Shown: positions 9,490 to 17,920 of the stretch, in pieces
Layout of the letters: each line of letters starts with the position of its first letter
How positions within the stretch are numbered: the first letter of the stretch is position 1
Assembly: GCF_013407925.2 (NCBI RefSeq)
Contig: NZ_CP060201.1
Span: 4,759,001 to 4,823,000, forward strand
Reading direction: 5' to 3'
Source: Pseudomonas protegens
GTDB taxonomy: Bacteria > Pseudomonadota > Gammaproteobacteria > Pseudomonadales > Pseudomonadaceae
DNA length: 64,000 nt
Made by a program: the position numbers and the translations under genes
Notes under the pieces: generated by a model
What the model saw: the letters and a program-made list of their open reading frames with translations, nothing else
Databases searched by the model: none
What the model was told of the DNA's origin: nothing

Positions 9490-10404
9490 GTGCGCCAGCG
9501 TTATCTAGCCTTGCTCAGTGTGTTTGCCAGCCTGCCCGCGATGGCTCTCACTTTCCAGACTCGTCTGGAGAGCATTGAGTGGACGGTCGAAGGCGACAAA
9601 TTCGAGTGCCGCTTGATCCAACCGGTGACCGATTTCGGTTCCGGCGAGTTCGTTCGCCGCGCCGGTGAGCAAGCGATTTTCCGTCTCAAGAGCTTCAACC
9701 CGATGCAGGCCGGAGGCTCGGCGACTTTGCTCGCGGCCGCCGCTCCCTGGCAGCCGGGGCGTGGCGACATCAACCTCGGAGCGGTCAAGGCCGGCAGCGA
9801 TGGGGTGCTGTTCAACAGCAACCAGATGCAGGCCGGACGCTTGATCGTTGGCTTGCTGGAAGGGCGCAGCCCGGTGGTCCGGCATTTCTCCCGCGAGGGC
9901 GGGGTTTCCGAAGTGCGCTTGTTGCCCGTGAAGTTCAGCAAGGCCTATGGCGACTATCAAAGCTGCATGGCCAAGTTGCTGCCGATGAACTACGAGCAGG
10001 TCAAGCAGGCCGAGATCGGTTTCCCCGGTGGCGGCATTGACCTGGATGCCCGGGCCAAGGCCAAGCTGCAAGTGATGGTCGACTTCATCAAGGCCGACCC
10101 GACGGTCAACCATGTCGAGCTCGATGGCCACTCGGACAACAGCGGCAATCGCTTGACCAACCGTGACCTGTCCCGTCGCCGGGCCCTGGCGGTGATGGAG
10201 TTCTTCAAGGCCAACGGCCTGGCGGAAAACCAGATCGTGGTGCGCTTCCATGGCGAGCGTTACCCGCTGGCGCCCAACACCAATGCCGCCAACCGGGCGA
10301 AGAACCGTCGGGTCAATGTGCATCTGGAGCGGGTCGCCCCCACCGAAAAGCCGGCTCCGGCGCCTCAGGCCGCCTCCGGTACCAGCGCTGCGGCGACTTC
10401 CTGA
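9490..10404 (+). CDS. motY: MotY-like sodium-type flagellar motor protein
   Basis: A 304-residue exported protein. A signal peptide (MRQRYLALLSVFASLPAMA) precedes an N-terminal domain beginning LTFQTRLESIEW, and a C-terminal OmpA-like peptidoglycan-binding domain contains VELDGHSDNSGNRLTNRDLS. This is the architecture of MotY, the periplasmic T-ring component that anchors flagellar stators. The GTG at 9490 was chosen over an upstream TTG (9466) because GGAG lies 6 bases before it and it gives a clean signal peptide. A proline/alanine-rich tail ends the protein. Confidence 0.82.
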   Translation: MRQRYLALLSVFASLPAMALTFQTRLESIEWTVEGDKFECRLIQPVTDFGSGEFVRRAGEQAIFRLKSFNPMQAGGSATLLAAAAPWQPGRGDINLGAVKAGSDGVLFNSNQMQAGRLIVGLLEGRSPVVRHFSREGGVSEVRLLPVKFSKAYGDYQSCMAKLLPMNYEQVKQAEIGFPGGGIDLDARAKAKLQVMVDFIKADPTVNHVELDGHSDNSGNRLTNRDLSRRRALAVMEFFKANGLAENQIVVRFHGERYPLAPNTNAANRAKNRRVNVHLERVAPTEKPAPAPQAASGTSAAATS

Positions 10405-10416
10405 TACGGCTGTCAT

Positions 10417-10479
10417 CGTCGCGCGCTCGACATAATCTGTCGCTTGGTCGTCATAAGCTGTCGCGCCTCTGTAAATTAT
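10417..10479 (+). promoter_or_regulatory. Three tandem ArgR-type half-sites upstream of argG
   Basis: CGTCGC at 10417, TGTCGC at 10438 and TGTCGC at 10459 are spaced exactly 21 bp. The last is followed by N8 then AA, the full ArgR half-site pattern; the first two have CA at that place. The array lies 55-117 bp before the argG ATG. Two adjacent half-sites form the normal operator; the third extends it. The promoter hexamers could not be assigned with confidence. Confidence 0.72.
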
Positions 10480-10533
10480 CGGCGTGGATCGGTAGACTTG
10501 GCGGCTTTCCGTACAACCCCGTGGAGTGATGGC

Positions 10534-11751
10534 ATGGCGGACGTTAACAAGGTCGTTCTGGCGTATTCGGGCGGCCTGGACACTTCGGTGATCCTCAAGT
10601 GGCTGCAGGATACTTACAACTGTGAAGTAGTGACTTTCACTGCTGACCTGGGCCAAGGCGAAGAGGTCGAGCCGGCCCGCGCCAAGGCGCAAGCCATGGG
10701 CGTCAAAGAGATCTACATCGACGATCTGCGCGAAGAGTTCGTGCGTGATTTCGTTTTCCCGATGTTCCGCGCCAACACCGTCTACGAAGGCGAGTACCTG
10801 CTGGGTACTTCCATCGCTCGTCCGTTGATCGCCAAGCGTCTGATCGAGATCGCCAACGAAACCGGCGCCGACGCCATTTCCCATGGCGCCACCGGCAAGG
10901 GCAATGACCAGGTGCGTTTCGAACTGGGGGCCTATGCCCTCAAGCCGGGCGTGAAAGTGATCGCTCCCTGGCGCGAGTGGGACCTGCTGTCCCGCGAGAA
11001 GCTGATGGACTACGCCGAGAAGCATGGCATTCCAATCGAGCGTCACGGCAAGAAGAAGTCGCCGTACTCGATGGACGCCAACCTGCTGCACATCTCCTAT
11101 GAAGGCGGCGTGCTGGAAGACACCTGGACCGAGCACGAAGAAGACATGTGGCGCTGGACCGTCTCCCCGGAGAAGGCTCCCGATACCCCGCAGTACCTGG
11201 AACTGACCTACCGCAACGGTGACATCGTCGCCATCGACGGCGTGGAAATGACTCCGGCTACCGTGCTGGCGACCCTGAACCGCATCGGTGGCGAACATGG
11301 CATCGGTCGTCTGGACATCGTCGAGAACCGTTACGTCGGCATGAAGTCCCGTGGCTGCTACGAGACTCCGGGCGGCACCATCATGCTGCGCGCCCACCGC
11401 GCCATCGAGTCCATCACCCTGGACCGCGAAGTGGCTCACCTCAAAGACGAGTTGATGCCCAAGTACGCCAGTCTGATCTACACCGGCTACTGGTGGAGCC
11501 CTGAGCGTCTGATGCTGCAACAGATGATCGACGCCTCCCAGGCCCACGTGAACGGCGTGGTGCGCCTGAAGCTGTACAAGGGCAACGTGATCGTGACCGG
11601 TCGCAAGTCCGATGAGTCGCTGTTCGACGCCAACATCGCCACCTTCGAAGAAGACGGCGGTGCCTACAACCAGGCTGACGCAGCAGGCTTCATCAAGCTC
11701 AATGCCCTGCGCATGCGCATTGCTGCCAACAAGGGACGGACTCTGATCTGA
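10534..11751 (+). CDS. argG: Argininosuccinate synthase
   Basis: Joins citrulline and aspartate using ATP to make argininosuccinate, the step after argF. It is 405 residues, the normal size. The ATP-pyrophosphatase P-loop is AYSGGLDTS at about residues 10-18; [15 protein letters not shown] and [17 protein letters not shown] are further family blocks. The start is the ATG giving [14 protein letters not shown]; an upstream in-frame ATG at 10444 lies inside the operator region and is rejected. It has its own ArgR-type operator, matching argF in this window. Confidence 0.97.
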   Translation: MADVNKVVLAYSGGLDTSVILKWLQDTYNCEVVTFTADLGQGEEVEPARAKAQAMGVKEIYIDDLREEFVRDFVFPMFRANTVYEGEYLLGTSIARPLIAKRLIEIANETGADAISHGATGKGNDQVRFELGAYALKPGVKVIAPWREWDLLSREKLMDYAEKHGIPIERHGKKKSPYSMDANLLHISYEGGVLEDTWTEHEEDMWRWTVSPEKAPDTPQYLELTYRNGDIVAIDGVEMTPATVLATLNRIGGEHGIGRLDIVENRYVGMKSRGCYETPGGTIMLRAHRAIESITLDREVAHLKDELMPKYASLIYTGYWWSPERLMLQQMIDASQAHVNGVVRLKLYKGNVIVTGRKSDESLFDANIATFEEDGGAYNQADAAGFIKLNALRMRIAANKGRTLI

Positions 11752-11765
11752 TCCTGAGTGGTTGA

Positions 11766-11801
11766 AAAAAGAGCCCCGCCTTATGCGGGGCTTTTTTTGC
11801 T
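11766..11801 (+). terminator. Terminator of argG
   Basis: AGCCCCGC-CTTAT-GCGGGGCT followed by seven T residues, directly after the argG stop. Confidence 0.92.
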
Positions 11802-12139
11802 TCATTGATTAATTCAACCGCTTGTTGCTGCAGGCCAATGCTTGGATAGAGACGTCGATGAGACAAAACCAAACTATGGATGGCGGATTTATCAACGCTT
11901 GTCGTTGGAAAAGATACTTGGGTGTGTGATTTTTTAGTACGAAAAGTAGCTCATTTGAAGATTAATCCTAAGCGTATTTTCCGTTAAACGACCTTTATCT
12001 AATTTATTTTGTAAGGCAAATCGGTATTGTTTGTAAGGATCGTCCTCGTAGGGTCGTAGCCCCTTTTGGCACGGTGCCAGAGTCAATTCTCTGGGGTATT
12101 GTGCGGGCTCTAAAAAACTCTAAGTACGTGGATGGACCT
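11802..12139. other. AT-rich gap upstream of the orphan response regulator
   Basis: About 340 bases that are visibly more AT-rich than their surroundings, with runs such as TTTTTTAG and TTTATTTTG. No credible gene or recognised operator was found. It presumably carries the promoter of the regulator at 12140. The base composition break suggests this regulator and its leader may have a separate history from the flanking core genes. Confidence 0.5.
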
Positions 12140-12766
12140 ATGAAAAGAGTATTGATCGTGGACGATCATCCTGTTGTTCGCCTCGCTGTTCGCATGTTGA
12201 TGGAACGTCATGGCTTTGAAGTAGTGGCGGAGGCGGATAACGGTACGGACGCATTAAAGTTGGCTCTTGAATATGTTCCCGATATCTTGATTCTGGATAT
12301 TGGCATACCGCAACTTGATGGACTTGAAGTTATAGCGCGCCTCATGTTCAGAAGTTTGCCGATCAAGATCCTGGTGTTGACGCTGCAAGCGCCCGGGCCC
12401 TTTTCCATGCGCTGCATGCAGGCCGGTGCCGCCGGTTACGTGTGCAAGCAGCAGGACATTACCGAACTGATCAGTGCGGTGCGGGCCGTGTTGGCGGGTT
12501 ACAGCTACTTTCCCAACGAGGCCTTGCACACTTTCCGTTCCAGCCAGGGCATCAGCAGTGAGGAAGAAATGATCGAGCTTCTTTCAGGGCGTGAGTTGAT
12601 CGTATTGAAACAGCTCACCAACGGCATGAGTAACAAGGAGATCGCTGAAGGTCTGTGTCTGAGCAACAAGACGGTCAGTACTTATAAACGGCGGTTATTG
12701 GCCAAGCTCAATGCGCGCTCATTGGTTGACCTGATCGAGTTTGCCCAGCGCCATCAGTTGGCGTGA
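12140..12766 (+). CDS. Orphan LuxR-type response regulator (BvgA/RocA-like)
   Basis: A 208-residue regulator with a receiver domain (phospho-acceptor D53 in ILILDIGIP, acid pocket DD at 8-9) and a C-terminal LuxR helix-turn-helix (LSGRELIVLKQLTNGMSNKE onward, ending near residue 195). It belongs to the FixJ/NarL class and resembles BvgA or EvgA. No histidine kinase is adjacent, so its partner is elsewhere. The start was set at the ATG giving MKRVLIVDDH, the usual receiver beginning; a GTG at 12074 would add a non-conserved leader. The 5' part is less GC-rich than its neighbours. Confidence 0.85.
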   Translation: MKRVLIVDDHPVVRLAVRMLMERHGFEVVAEADNGTDALKLALEYVPDILILDIGIPQLDGLEVIARLMFRSLPIKILVLTLQAPGPFSMRCMQAGAAGYVCKQQDITELISAVRAVLAGYSYFPNEALHTFRSSQGISSEEEMIELLSGRELIVLKQLTNGMSNKEIAEGLCLSNKTVSTYKRRLLAKLNARSLVDLIEFAQRHQLA

Positions 12767-12867
12767 GTCTTGCCGTTCAAGACGATGCTGGACTGCCAGC
12801 TCTGAAAGTACGAATAGGGCCGGTCATGCCCGCAGGCTGATCGGCCGGACGTGACGGCAAGACAGGC

Positions 12868-12897
12868 ACAAAAAAACCTCCTTGTGGAGGTTCTTTT
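12868..12897. terminator. Bidirectional terminator
   Basis: AACCTCC-TTGT-GGAGGTT flanked by AAAAAA on the left and a broken T run (TTCTTTT) on the right. It serves the convergent response regulator and the small PA3496-like gene; the better T tail is on the minus strand. Confidence 0.8.
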
Positions 12898-12902
12898 GCG
12901 AC

Positions 12903-13082
12903 TTAAAGGTCAAAGTCGTAATCGGCCAGTTGTTTCTGCAGACGCCGCTCTTCCAGAAGATTGTCGATGGTGCGGCGCTTGCTCAGATTGGTTTTCGCCA
13001 CTTCGACCACCGGTTCGACATCGTCTGTTTCCGCGGCGATGAAGTCTTCTTCTACGTCCAGTTGTTCTTTGCCAGTGCTCAT
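12903..13082 (-). CDS. Small PA3496-family protein (putative envelope integrity)
   Basis: A 59-residue acidic protein read from the sequence: MSTGKEQLDVEEDF at the N-terminus, then a basic segment LSKRRTIDNLLEERRLQKQL and the end DYDFDL. No signal or membrane segment is visible. The gene lies directly beside nth, as does the PA3496 family in other pseudomonads, a family labelled putative envelope-integrity protein. Its biochemical role is not known to me. A terminator follows immediately. Confidence 0.78.
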   Translation of the reverse strand: MSTGKEQLDVEEDFIAAETDDVEPVVEVAKTNLSKRRTIDNLLEERRLQKQLADYDFDL

Positions 13083-13189
13083 AAGGTCAACTCCAGGCTA
13101 AGACTGCCATTGGCGCTCCTTATATCGATATTCTCCTGGCGGGTAAAAAAGATTTTTTCAATCGACTGATCGACAAAATCAATGCTTCC

Positions 13190-13828
13190 TCAATCGTCGG
13201 AAGTCTTCTGCTTGTATTCGCACAGGTCTTCGATTCGGCAGCTGCCGCAACGTGGCTTGCGGGCCAGGCAGACATAGCGCCCATGCAGGATCAGCCAGTG
13301 ATGGGAGTCCAGCAGGAACTCCTTGGGCACGAACTTGAGCAGCTTTTTTTCCACTTCCACCACGTTCTTGCCCGGGGCCAGGCCGGTGCGGTTGCTGACC
13401 CGGAAGATGTGGGTGTCCACCGCCATGGTCAACTGCCGGAAGGCGGTGTTGAGGACCACGTTGGCGGTCTTGCGCCCGACGCCGGGCAGGGCTTCCAGCT
13501 CTTCGCGGGTCTGCGGCACTTCGCCGTTGTGGCGTTCCACCAGCAGGCGGCAGGTTTCGATGACGTTCTTGGCCTTGCTGTTGTACAGGCCGATGGTCTT
13601 GATGTACTCGGACAGGCCTTCGACTCCCAGGGCATGGATCGCCGCGGGGGTATTGGCCACAGGGAAGAGTTTGGCGGTCGCCTTGTTGACCCCGACGTCG
13701 GTCGATTGCGCCGAAAGAATCACCGCGATCAGCAGCTCGAACGGCGAGGAATAGGCCAGTTCGGTCTTGGGCTCGGGGTTGTCTTCATGAAGTCGGCGAA
13801 ATATTTCCAGGCGTTTGGCGGCATTCAT
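13190..13828 (-). CDS. nth: Endonuclease III
   Basis: DNA glycosylase/AP lyase for oxidised pyrimidines, 212 residues. The helix-hairpin-helix motif LPGVGRKTANVVL contains the catalytic lysine K120; the catalytic aspartate is D138 in VDTHIFRV. The four cysteines of the [4Fe-4S] cluster (C-x6-C-x2-C-x5-C, in CLARKPRCGSCRIEDLC) close the protein. It is the last gene of the rnf operon, starting 7 bp after the rnfE stop, the same arrangement as in P. aeruginosa and E. coli. Confidence 0.97.
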   Translation of the reverse strand: MNAAKRLEIFRRLHEDNPEPKTELAYSSPFELLIAVILSAQSTDVGVNKATAKLFPVANTPAAIHALGVEGLSEYIKTIGLYNSKAKNVIETCRLLVERHNGEVPQTREELEALPGVGRKTANVVLNTAFRQLTMAVDTHIFRVSNRTGLAPGKNVVEVEKKLLKFVPKEFLLDSHHWLILHGRYVCLARKPRCGSCRIEDLCEYKQKTSDD

Positions 13829-13835
13829 GGGGGGT

Positions 13836-14432
13836 TCATTTCCTCGAAGACTGTCGTTTGAAGGGCGATGAGGCGGTCCAGGCCCGCTTTGCCGCCAGCA
13901 ACAGGCCCAGCAGGATAAAGCCCCCGGGGCCCAGAGTCAGCAGGCGCACGCCGCCCTGGGGCAGCAGCACCCAGCCGCTGCTGTCGCCGCTCTGGCCGAC
14001 CAGCCAGCCCAGATGGCTGCCCAAGGCGCCGGTGCCCAGCAGCTCGCGCAGCGCGCCCAGCAGTACCAGTGCGCCACAGAAGCCGACGGCCAGGCGCAGT
14101 CGGTCGCGGTGCTGGAAGAATCCCGCCTGTTCCAGCATCACGCATTGCAGGGGCAGCAGGCCCAGGTACAGGCTCAACTGCTGGTGCAGTTCATAACTCA
14201 AGGTTTGCAGCGCCAGCCACAGGCAACTGCCGAGGGATGCACCAAGCAGTAGGCTGGCGAACCACTGCTGCTGGCGTTGCAGGTGGGTTCGCAGCAGGCC
14301 CATGCCAGCCCCAAACAAGCCGAGCAGCAGCGCGGATGCCAGGGCCAGGCCCAGGGCCTTGACCCAGGAGTCGGTGGCCCCGATCAACGGTGTCAGCATC
14401 AGCAGGCCCGGCAAGGTCAGCGGCTTACTCAT
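13836..14432 (-). CDS. rnfE: Rnf/Rsx electron transport subunit E, atypical
   Basis: Integral membrane subunit, 198 residues, about 30 shorter than E. coli RsxE. Family blocks remain: ALGLALASALLLGL, GALRELLGTGALG and the C-terminal GPGGFILLGLLLAAK. The conserved cysteine of the LGLCPLL motif is a threonine here (LMLTPLIG, T14), while the second conserved cysteine (TNC in E. coli) survives as LQCVML, C97. These cysteines are thought to hold an intramembrane Fe-S cluster with RnfA. Overlaps the end of rnfG by 8 bp. Confidence 0.85.
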   Translation of the reverse strand: MSKPLTLPGLLMLTPLIGATDSWVKALGLALASALLLGLFGAGMGLLRTHLQRQQQWFASLLLGASLGSCLWLALQTLSYELHQQLSLYLGLLPLQCVMLEQAGFFQHRDRLRLAVGFCGALVLLGALRELLGTGALGSHLGWLVGQSGDSSGWVLLPQGGVRLLTLGPGGFILLGLLLAAKRAWTASSPFKRQSSRK

Positions 14433-15036
14433 GGGCGGCCCCCGCCAGCAGTTGCTGGCGATGTTCGTCGAAGTAGCGCAAGGCGTCGTGCAAGGCGCTG
14501 ATCACCGCGCGCGAGGTGATGGTGGCGCCGGCAATCTGATCGAACTGGCCGCTGTCCTTCTTCAAGGCCCAGGCGGCATCGCCCGGATCGCTGCGGGACT
14601 TGCCGGAAAAGCCTTGCAACCAGGGGTTGGGCCAATCAGCGATCCGTCCGCCCAAGCCGGGTGTTTCATCCTGCCTGAGGGTCTTGCTGCCCAGCAGGCG
14701 GCCCTGGCTGTCGATGGCGATCAACAGCTCGATGGGGCCGGCATAGCCGCTGACCTGGCTGCGTAACAGCACGGCGCTGGGCTGACCTTGGCGGGTGGCC
14801 AGGTAGCCCTGCAGCAAGCGGCTGTTGTCCAGCTGCACATCCTTCAGGGACAGCGGCTGGTCCAGGGGTTGGTTGTCGTAACTGGCGACGGGCAGCAGGT
14901 CGAGCAGCTTGCGCGCCTGCAGGGCCCGTTGCTCGGCGGCGATACGCGGCGCCGCAACCGAGTGCAGCCACAAGGTCGCCCCCACGCCCAGGAAACCGAG
15001 CAGGATCAGCAGAAGCAGGCCGCTGGATTTTTTCAT
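14425..15036 (-). CDS. rnfG: Rnf/Rsx electron transport subunit G (FMN-binding)
   Basis: A 203-residue membrane-anchored flavoprotein. One N-terminal transmembrane helix (LLLLILLGFLGVGATLWL) is followed by a periplasmic FMN-binding domain. The flavinylation motif is intact in DQIAGATITSRAV, where the threonine of GAT carries FMN through a phosphoester bond. Also typical are DETPGLGGRIAD and the region W-KKDSGQFDQ. The start was set at MKKSSGLLLLI; the longer frame up to 15429 is inside rnfD. Confidence 0.9.
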   Translation of the reverse strand: MKKSSGLLLLILLGFLGVGATLWLHSVAAPRIAAEQRALQARKLLDLLPVASYDNQPLDQPLSLKDVQLDNSRLLQGYLATRQGQPSAVLLRSQVSGYAGPIELLIAIDSQGRLLGSKTLRQDETPGLGGRIADWPNPWLQGFSGKSRSDPGDAAWALKKDSGQFDQIAGATITSRAVISALHDALRYFDEHRQQLLAGAAHE

Positions 15037-15038
15037 GC

Positions 15039-16025
15039 TCAGGCGTTCTCCGGTTTTGCGGCGCACAGGCGTTCCAGTGCCGGCACCGTCAGATTCATCA
15101 GCAGCACGGCGAAGGCGACGCCGTCGGGGTAGCCGCCCCATGTCCGGATCAGGTAGGTCAGCAGGCCGACGCCGACGCCAAACAGCAGCCTGGCTTTTTC
15201 CGTCTTGGGCCCGGATACCGGTTCGGTGACGATGAAGAAGGCGCCGAGCATGCTGGCGCCGCTGAGCAGATGAAACAGCGGCGAGCCATGGGAGTCTGAG
15301 CCCGTGCCGTTCCAGCACAGCAGGCTGATGACCAAGAGGCTGCCCAGCATGCCCACCGGCGCCTGCCAGCCGATGACCCGCTGCTGCAGCAGGAACAGGC
15401 CTCCGGCAAGAAAACCCAGATTGATCCATTGCGCGGCACGTCCGCCGAAGTGGCCGAAGGCGGGGTTGCTGGCAAAGAGTTCGTCGAGGGTCAGGCTCTT
15501 GTTGATGCGCAGACTGTCCAGCGCCGTGGCTTGGGCCCAGGCATCCACGTGCAGACCGTCAGTGAGGCCGAAGACCTGTTGCAGTCCAGCGAGCAGATCC
15601 ATGGCGTGGGGCGCGGGCCAATGGGTCATCGATTGGGGAAAGCACAGCAAGGCCAGGGCGTATCCAAGCATCGCCGGATTGAATGGATTCTGGCCGACTC
15701 CGCCGTACACCTGCTTGCCCAGGGCAATGGCCGCGGCCGCGGCGCTGAGCGGCAGCCACCAGGGGCAGTAAGGTGGCAAGGCCAGGGCCAGCAACGTGGC
15801 GCTGACCAAGGCGCTGCCATCGCCAAGGCCGCTTGGCAGCGCACGCTTTCTCAGACGCAGCGCCAGGGCTTCCATGGCCAGGGCGCCGCACGCCGCCAGC
15901 AACAGGTTGAGCAGCACGCCCCAGCCGAACCACCAGAGCAACACCAGCAGCCCGGGCAATGTGGCCAGCAGCACGCGCTGCATGGCCTGGCGCAGGCGCG
16001 GATCGACGCCGTCAGCGGTCAGCAT
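15039..16025 (-). CDS. rnfD: Rnf/Rsx electron transport subunit D
   Basis: Integral membrane flavoprotein, 328 residues. The block [20 protein letters not shown] matches the family closely, as do [20 protein letters not shown] and [19 protein letters not shown]. The FMN-attachment threonine is present in [11 protein letters not shown], equivalent to SQATPLD of E. coli RsxD. The N-terminus lacks roughly 10-15 residues of the usual leader. It overlaps the end of rnfB by 14 bp, so there is no space for the rnfC gene that normally lies between B and D. Confidence 0.92.
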   Translation of the reverse strand: MLTADGVDPRLRQAMQRVLLATLPGLLVLLWWFGWGVLLNLLLAACGALAMEALALRLRKRALPSGLGDGSALVSATLLALALPPYCPWWLPLSAAAAAIALGKQVYGGVGQNPFNPAMLGYALALLCFPQSMTHWPAPHAMDLLAGLQQVFGLTDGLHVDAWAQATALDSLRINKSLTLDELFASNPAFGHFGGRAAQWINLGFLAGGLFLLQQRVIGWQAPVGMLGSLLVISLLCWNGTGSDSHGSPLFHLLSGASMLGAFFIVTEPVSGPKTEKARLLFGVGVGLLTYLIRTWGGYPDGVAFAVLLMNLTVPALERLCAAKPENA

Positions 16026-17217
16026 GGGCCTGCACCTGGCGTTCGGCTTCCTGCAGGCGCGCCTGAGCCTCAGCCAGTTGCTCGGCTTGGGTATCAGGTT
16101 GGCGCTGCAGTTTGTTCAGTTCGGCGCGGGCGTAGGCCAGTTCGGTTTTCAGTTGCCGCAGTTGGGGATCGATCGGGCGCTTCTCGATACGCGCCAGGAC
16201 CGGGGCCGGTTTGCCGCAGGCGTCCTCGGCGGCGTGCAGCGCTTGTTCGGCGGCCGCCAAGGCGGCGCTCAAGGCTTGCAGCTCGGCGTCGGAGGCTGGC
16301 GCGGCCTGGGCTTTTTTCAGTTCGGCGCGGCGGCTGGCCAGTTGGATCTTGGCCCGCTTGAGTTCGGCGTCCTTGGCCACGGGGGCCGCCGGGGCGGGCG
16401 CCGCCGACTGCAACTGAGCCAGGGCCTGTTCGGCGGCTTCGAACTGACGCTGCAGAACGATGAGCTGCGTTTGCTGCTCGAAGGTCGGTGGATGACCGAA
16501 GGCCTTGAGGGATTTGTGCAATTGAGCGCGGCTCATGGCCAGCTCGATCTTGGCTTTTTTCAACGCCGCGTCGGCGGCCTCGGCTTTCTGCGCGCGGACC
16601 CGCTCGATGGCCGCCTGCAGCGGATTCTGGCTGTCGTCGACCGCCTGCGCGGCTTTCTGCGCGCGCGCCTGACGCTCGGCCAGGCGCCGGGCTTCTTCGC
16701 GTTGCAAGCGCTCGTTGCGCTGTTCGAAGCGCCGTCGCGCCTGCTCGCGCTTGTGGTTGCGGGCCTGCAGTTGCTCGGGGCTGGTGGCCAGGCCGCCAAC
16801 GATCGGCACCACCTTGGCCTCGGGCAGCGGCAGCATATCGATGCAGTCCACCGGACAAGGCGCCACGCACAGGTCGCAACCGGTGCATTGGTCGATCAGT
16901 ACGCTGTGCATCCATTTGGCCGCGCCGACGATGGCGTCCACCGGGCAGGCCTGGATGCACTTGGTGCAGCCAATGCACTCCGCTTCGCGGATATGGGCGA
17001 TCTGTGCCGGCGCCTGGCCGCGGCTGTGGTCCAGCTCCAGCACCGGCAACTTGAGCAGTTGCGCCAGGCCGGCAATGGTTTCCTGGCCTCCGGGCGGACA
17101 CTTGTTGATGGCCTCGCCATTGGCGATGCCCTGGGCGTAGGGCTTGCATCCGGGATGGCCACATTTGCCGCACTGGGTCTGGGGCAGCAGGGCATCGATG
17201 CGTTGAATCAGACTCAT
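16012..17217 (-). CDS. rnfB: Rnf/Rsx subunit B with long C-terminal tail, no membrane anchor
   Basis: A 401-residue iron-sulfur protein, roughly twice the usual RnfB length. The N-terminal cluster uses C16, C19, C24 and C40; two ferredoxin [4Fe-4S] sites use C81/84/87 with C121 and C111/114/117 with C91. The hydrophobic N-terminal anchor of normal RnfB is missing: the protein begins [19 protein letters not shown]. From about residue 130 runs a 270-residue alanine-rich helical tail with repeated KxELAxxRAELxK-like units and [13 protein letters not shown], resembling the C-terminal tail of RnfC. The start overlaps the rnfA stop (ATGA). Confidence 0.88.
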   Translation of the reverse strand: MSLIQRIDALLPQTQCGKCGHPGCKPYAQGIANGEAINKCPPGGQETIAGLAQLLKLPVLELDHSRGQAPAQIAHIREAECIGCTKCIQACPVDAIVGAAKWMHSVLIDQCTGCDLCVAPCPVDCIDMLPLPEAKVVPIVGGLATSPEQLQARNHKREQARRRFEQRNERLQREEARRLAERQARAQKAAQAVDDSQNPLQAAIERVRAQKAEAADAALKKAKIELAMSRAQLHKSLKAFGHPPTFEQQTQLIVLQRQFEAAEQALAQLQSAAPAPAAPVAKDAELKRAKIQLASRRAELKKAQAAPASDAELQALSAALAAAEQALHAAEDACGKPAPVLARIEKRPIDPQLRQLKTELAYARAELNKLQRQPDTQAEQLAEAQARLQEAERQVQAHADR

Positions 17218-17789
17218 GTTTTGATCAGTCCGTTGAAGCCGAAAAACGCCACTGCCATCAGGCCGGCGCTGATCAGGTCGATCGGCAGGCCGCGCCAGGG
17301 CAGGGGAATATCGTTGGTGGAAATACGCTGGCGCAGGTCGTTGAACAGGCTCAGCACCAGCCAGAAACCCAGTCCGGCCCCCAGGCTCATGGCGCTGAGG
17401 GTGGCCAGGTCCAGATCGTCCCGGGTGCCGATCAGCAGCAGGCCGAGCATGCCGGCATTGCCCAGAAGCAAGGGCCAGAGGCCGTCGAATGGCAAGCGCG
17501 GCAGGGCGCGGGACAGCAGCCTCAGCAGCGGCTTGATCAGCAACAGGCTCAATGGCAGCCAGATGAACAGTTGCAGCGCCTCCAGCCCCCAGGGCTGCAG
17601 CAACCCACGATAAAGAACATGCCCCAGCACGCTGCTGAGCAGCATCAACCCCGTGGTTGCCAGCCCCAGCGCATGGACCCGTTGCCGGTTGCTGTCCGCC
17701 TGCAACAGCGGATCGACGCCCAGCGGCCATTGCAACACGAAGTTGTTGATCAGGACGGTGCTGAAAAGGGCGAGCAGGAAGTGGGTCAT
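17214..17789 (-). CDS. rnfA: Rnf/Rsx electron transport subunit A, cysteine-free
   Basis: Integral membrane protein, 191 residues, first gene of the operon. The family is clear from [27 protein letters not shown] and the C-terminal [13 protein letters not shown]. The two cysteines conserved in RnfA/NqrE are gone: LGLCP reads LGVDP (D26) and TNCAVLG reads GNAGMLG (A112); the whole protein has no cysteine. In Rnf and Na+-NQR these residues, with partners in RnfE/NqrD, bind an intramembrane iron-sulfur cluster. The start [10 protein letters not shown] was chosen by homology; the frame extends to 17822. Confidence 0.88.
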   Translation of the reverse strand: MTHFLLALFSTVLINNFVLQWPLGVDPLLQADSNRQRVHALGLATTGLMLLSSVLGHVLYRGLLQPWGLEALQLFIWLPLSLLLIKPLLRLLSRALPRLPFDGLWPLLLGNAGMLGLLLIGTRDDLDLATLSAMSLGAGLGFWLVLSLFNDLRQRISTNDIPLPWRGLPIDLISAGLMAVAFFGFNGLIKT

Positions 17790-17867
17790 GGTGGCGGCCG
17801 GTGCGAGCAGGCTATCCCTCAAGAGTAGGCAAACTCTGCGCGCACGCAGGGTCGCCAGATATGCAAA

Positions 17868-17903
17868 TCCCCCCGTTGCGCCTGAGCGCGACGGGGGGAT
17901 AGG
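17868..17903 (-). terminator. Possible terminator of metG
   Basis: A strong hairpin with arms ATCCCCCCGT and ACGGGGGGAT lies between metG and rnfA, but only a short TTT follows on the minus strand. It may end metG transcription or only attenuate it. Confidence 0.5.
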
Positions 17904-17920
17904 GGAGGCAGCGTGGAGGC

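Noticed and set aside
9505..11805. A 766-codon open frame on the minus strand across motY and argG
   Set aside because: It lies opposite two certain genes. GC-rich third positions create long antisense frames; no family resemblance or ribosome site was seen.
16012..17730. RnfB extended upstream to 572 residues
   Set aside because: The extra part lies opposite rnfA in the same strand but another frame and has no RnfB anchor-like helix, so it does not restore the missing N-terminus.
17868..17903. A riboswitch or T-box before rnfA
   Set aside because: The GC hairpin lies between metG and rnfA but is a simple stem with no conserved riboswitch core; a terminator or attenuator is the plainer reading.
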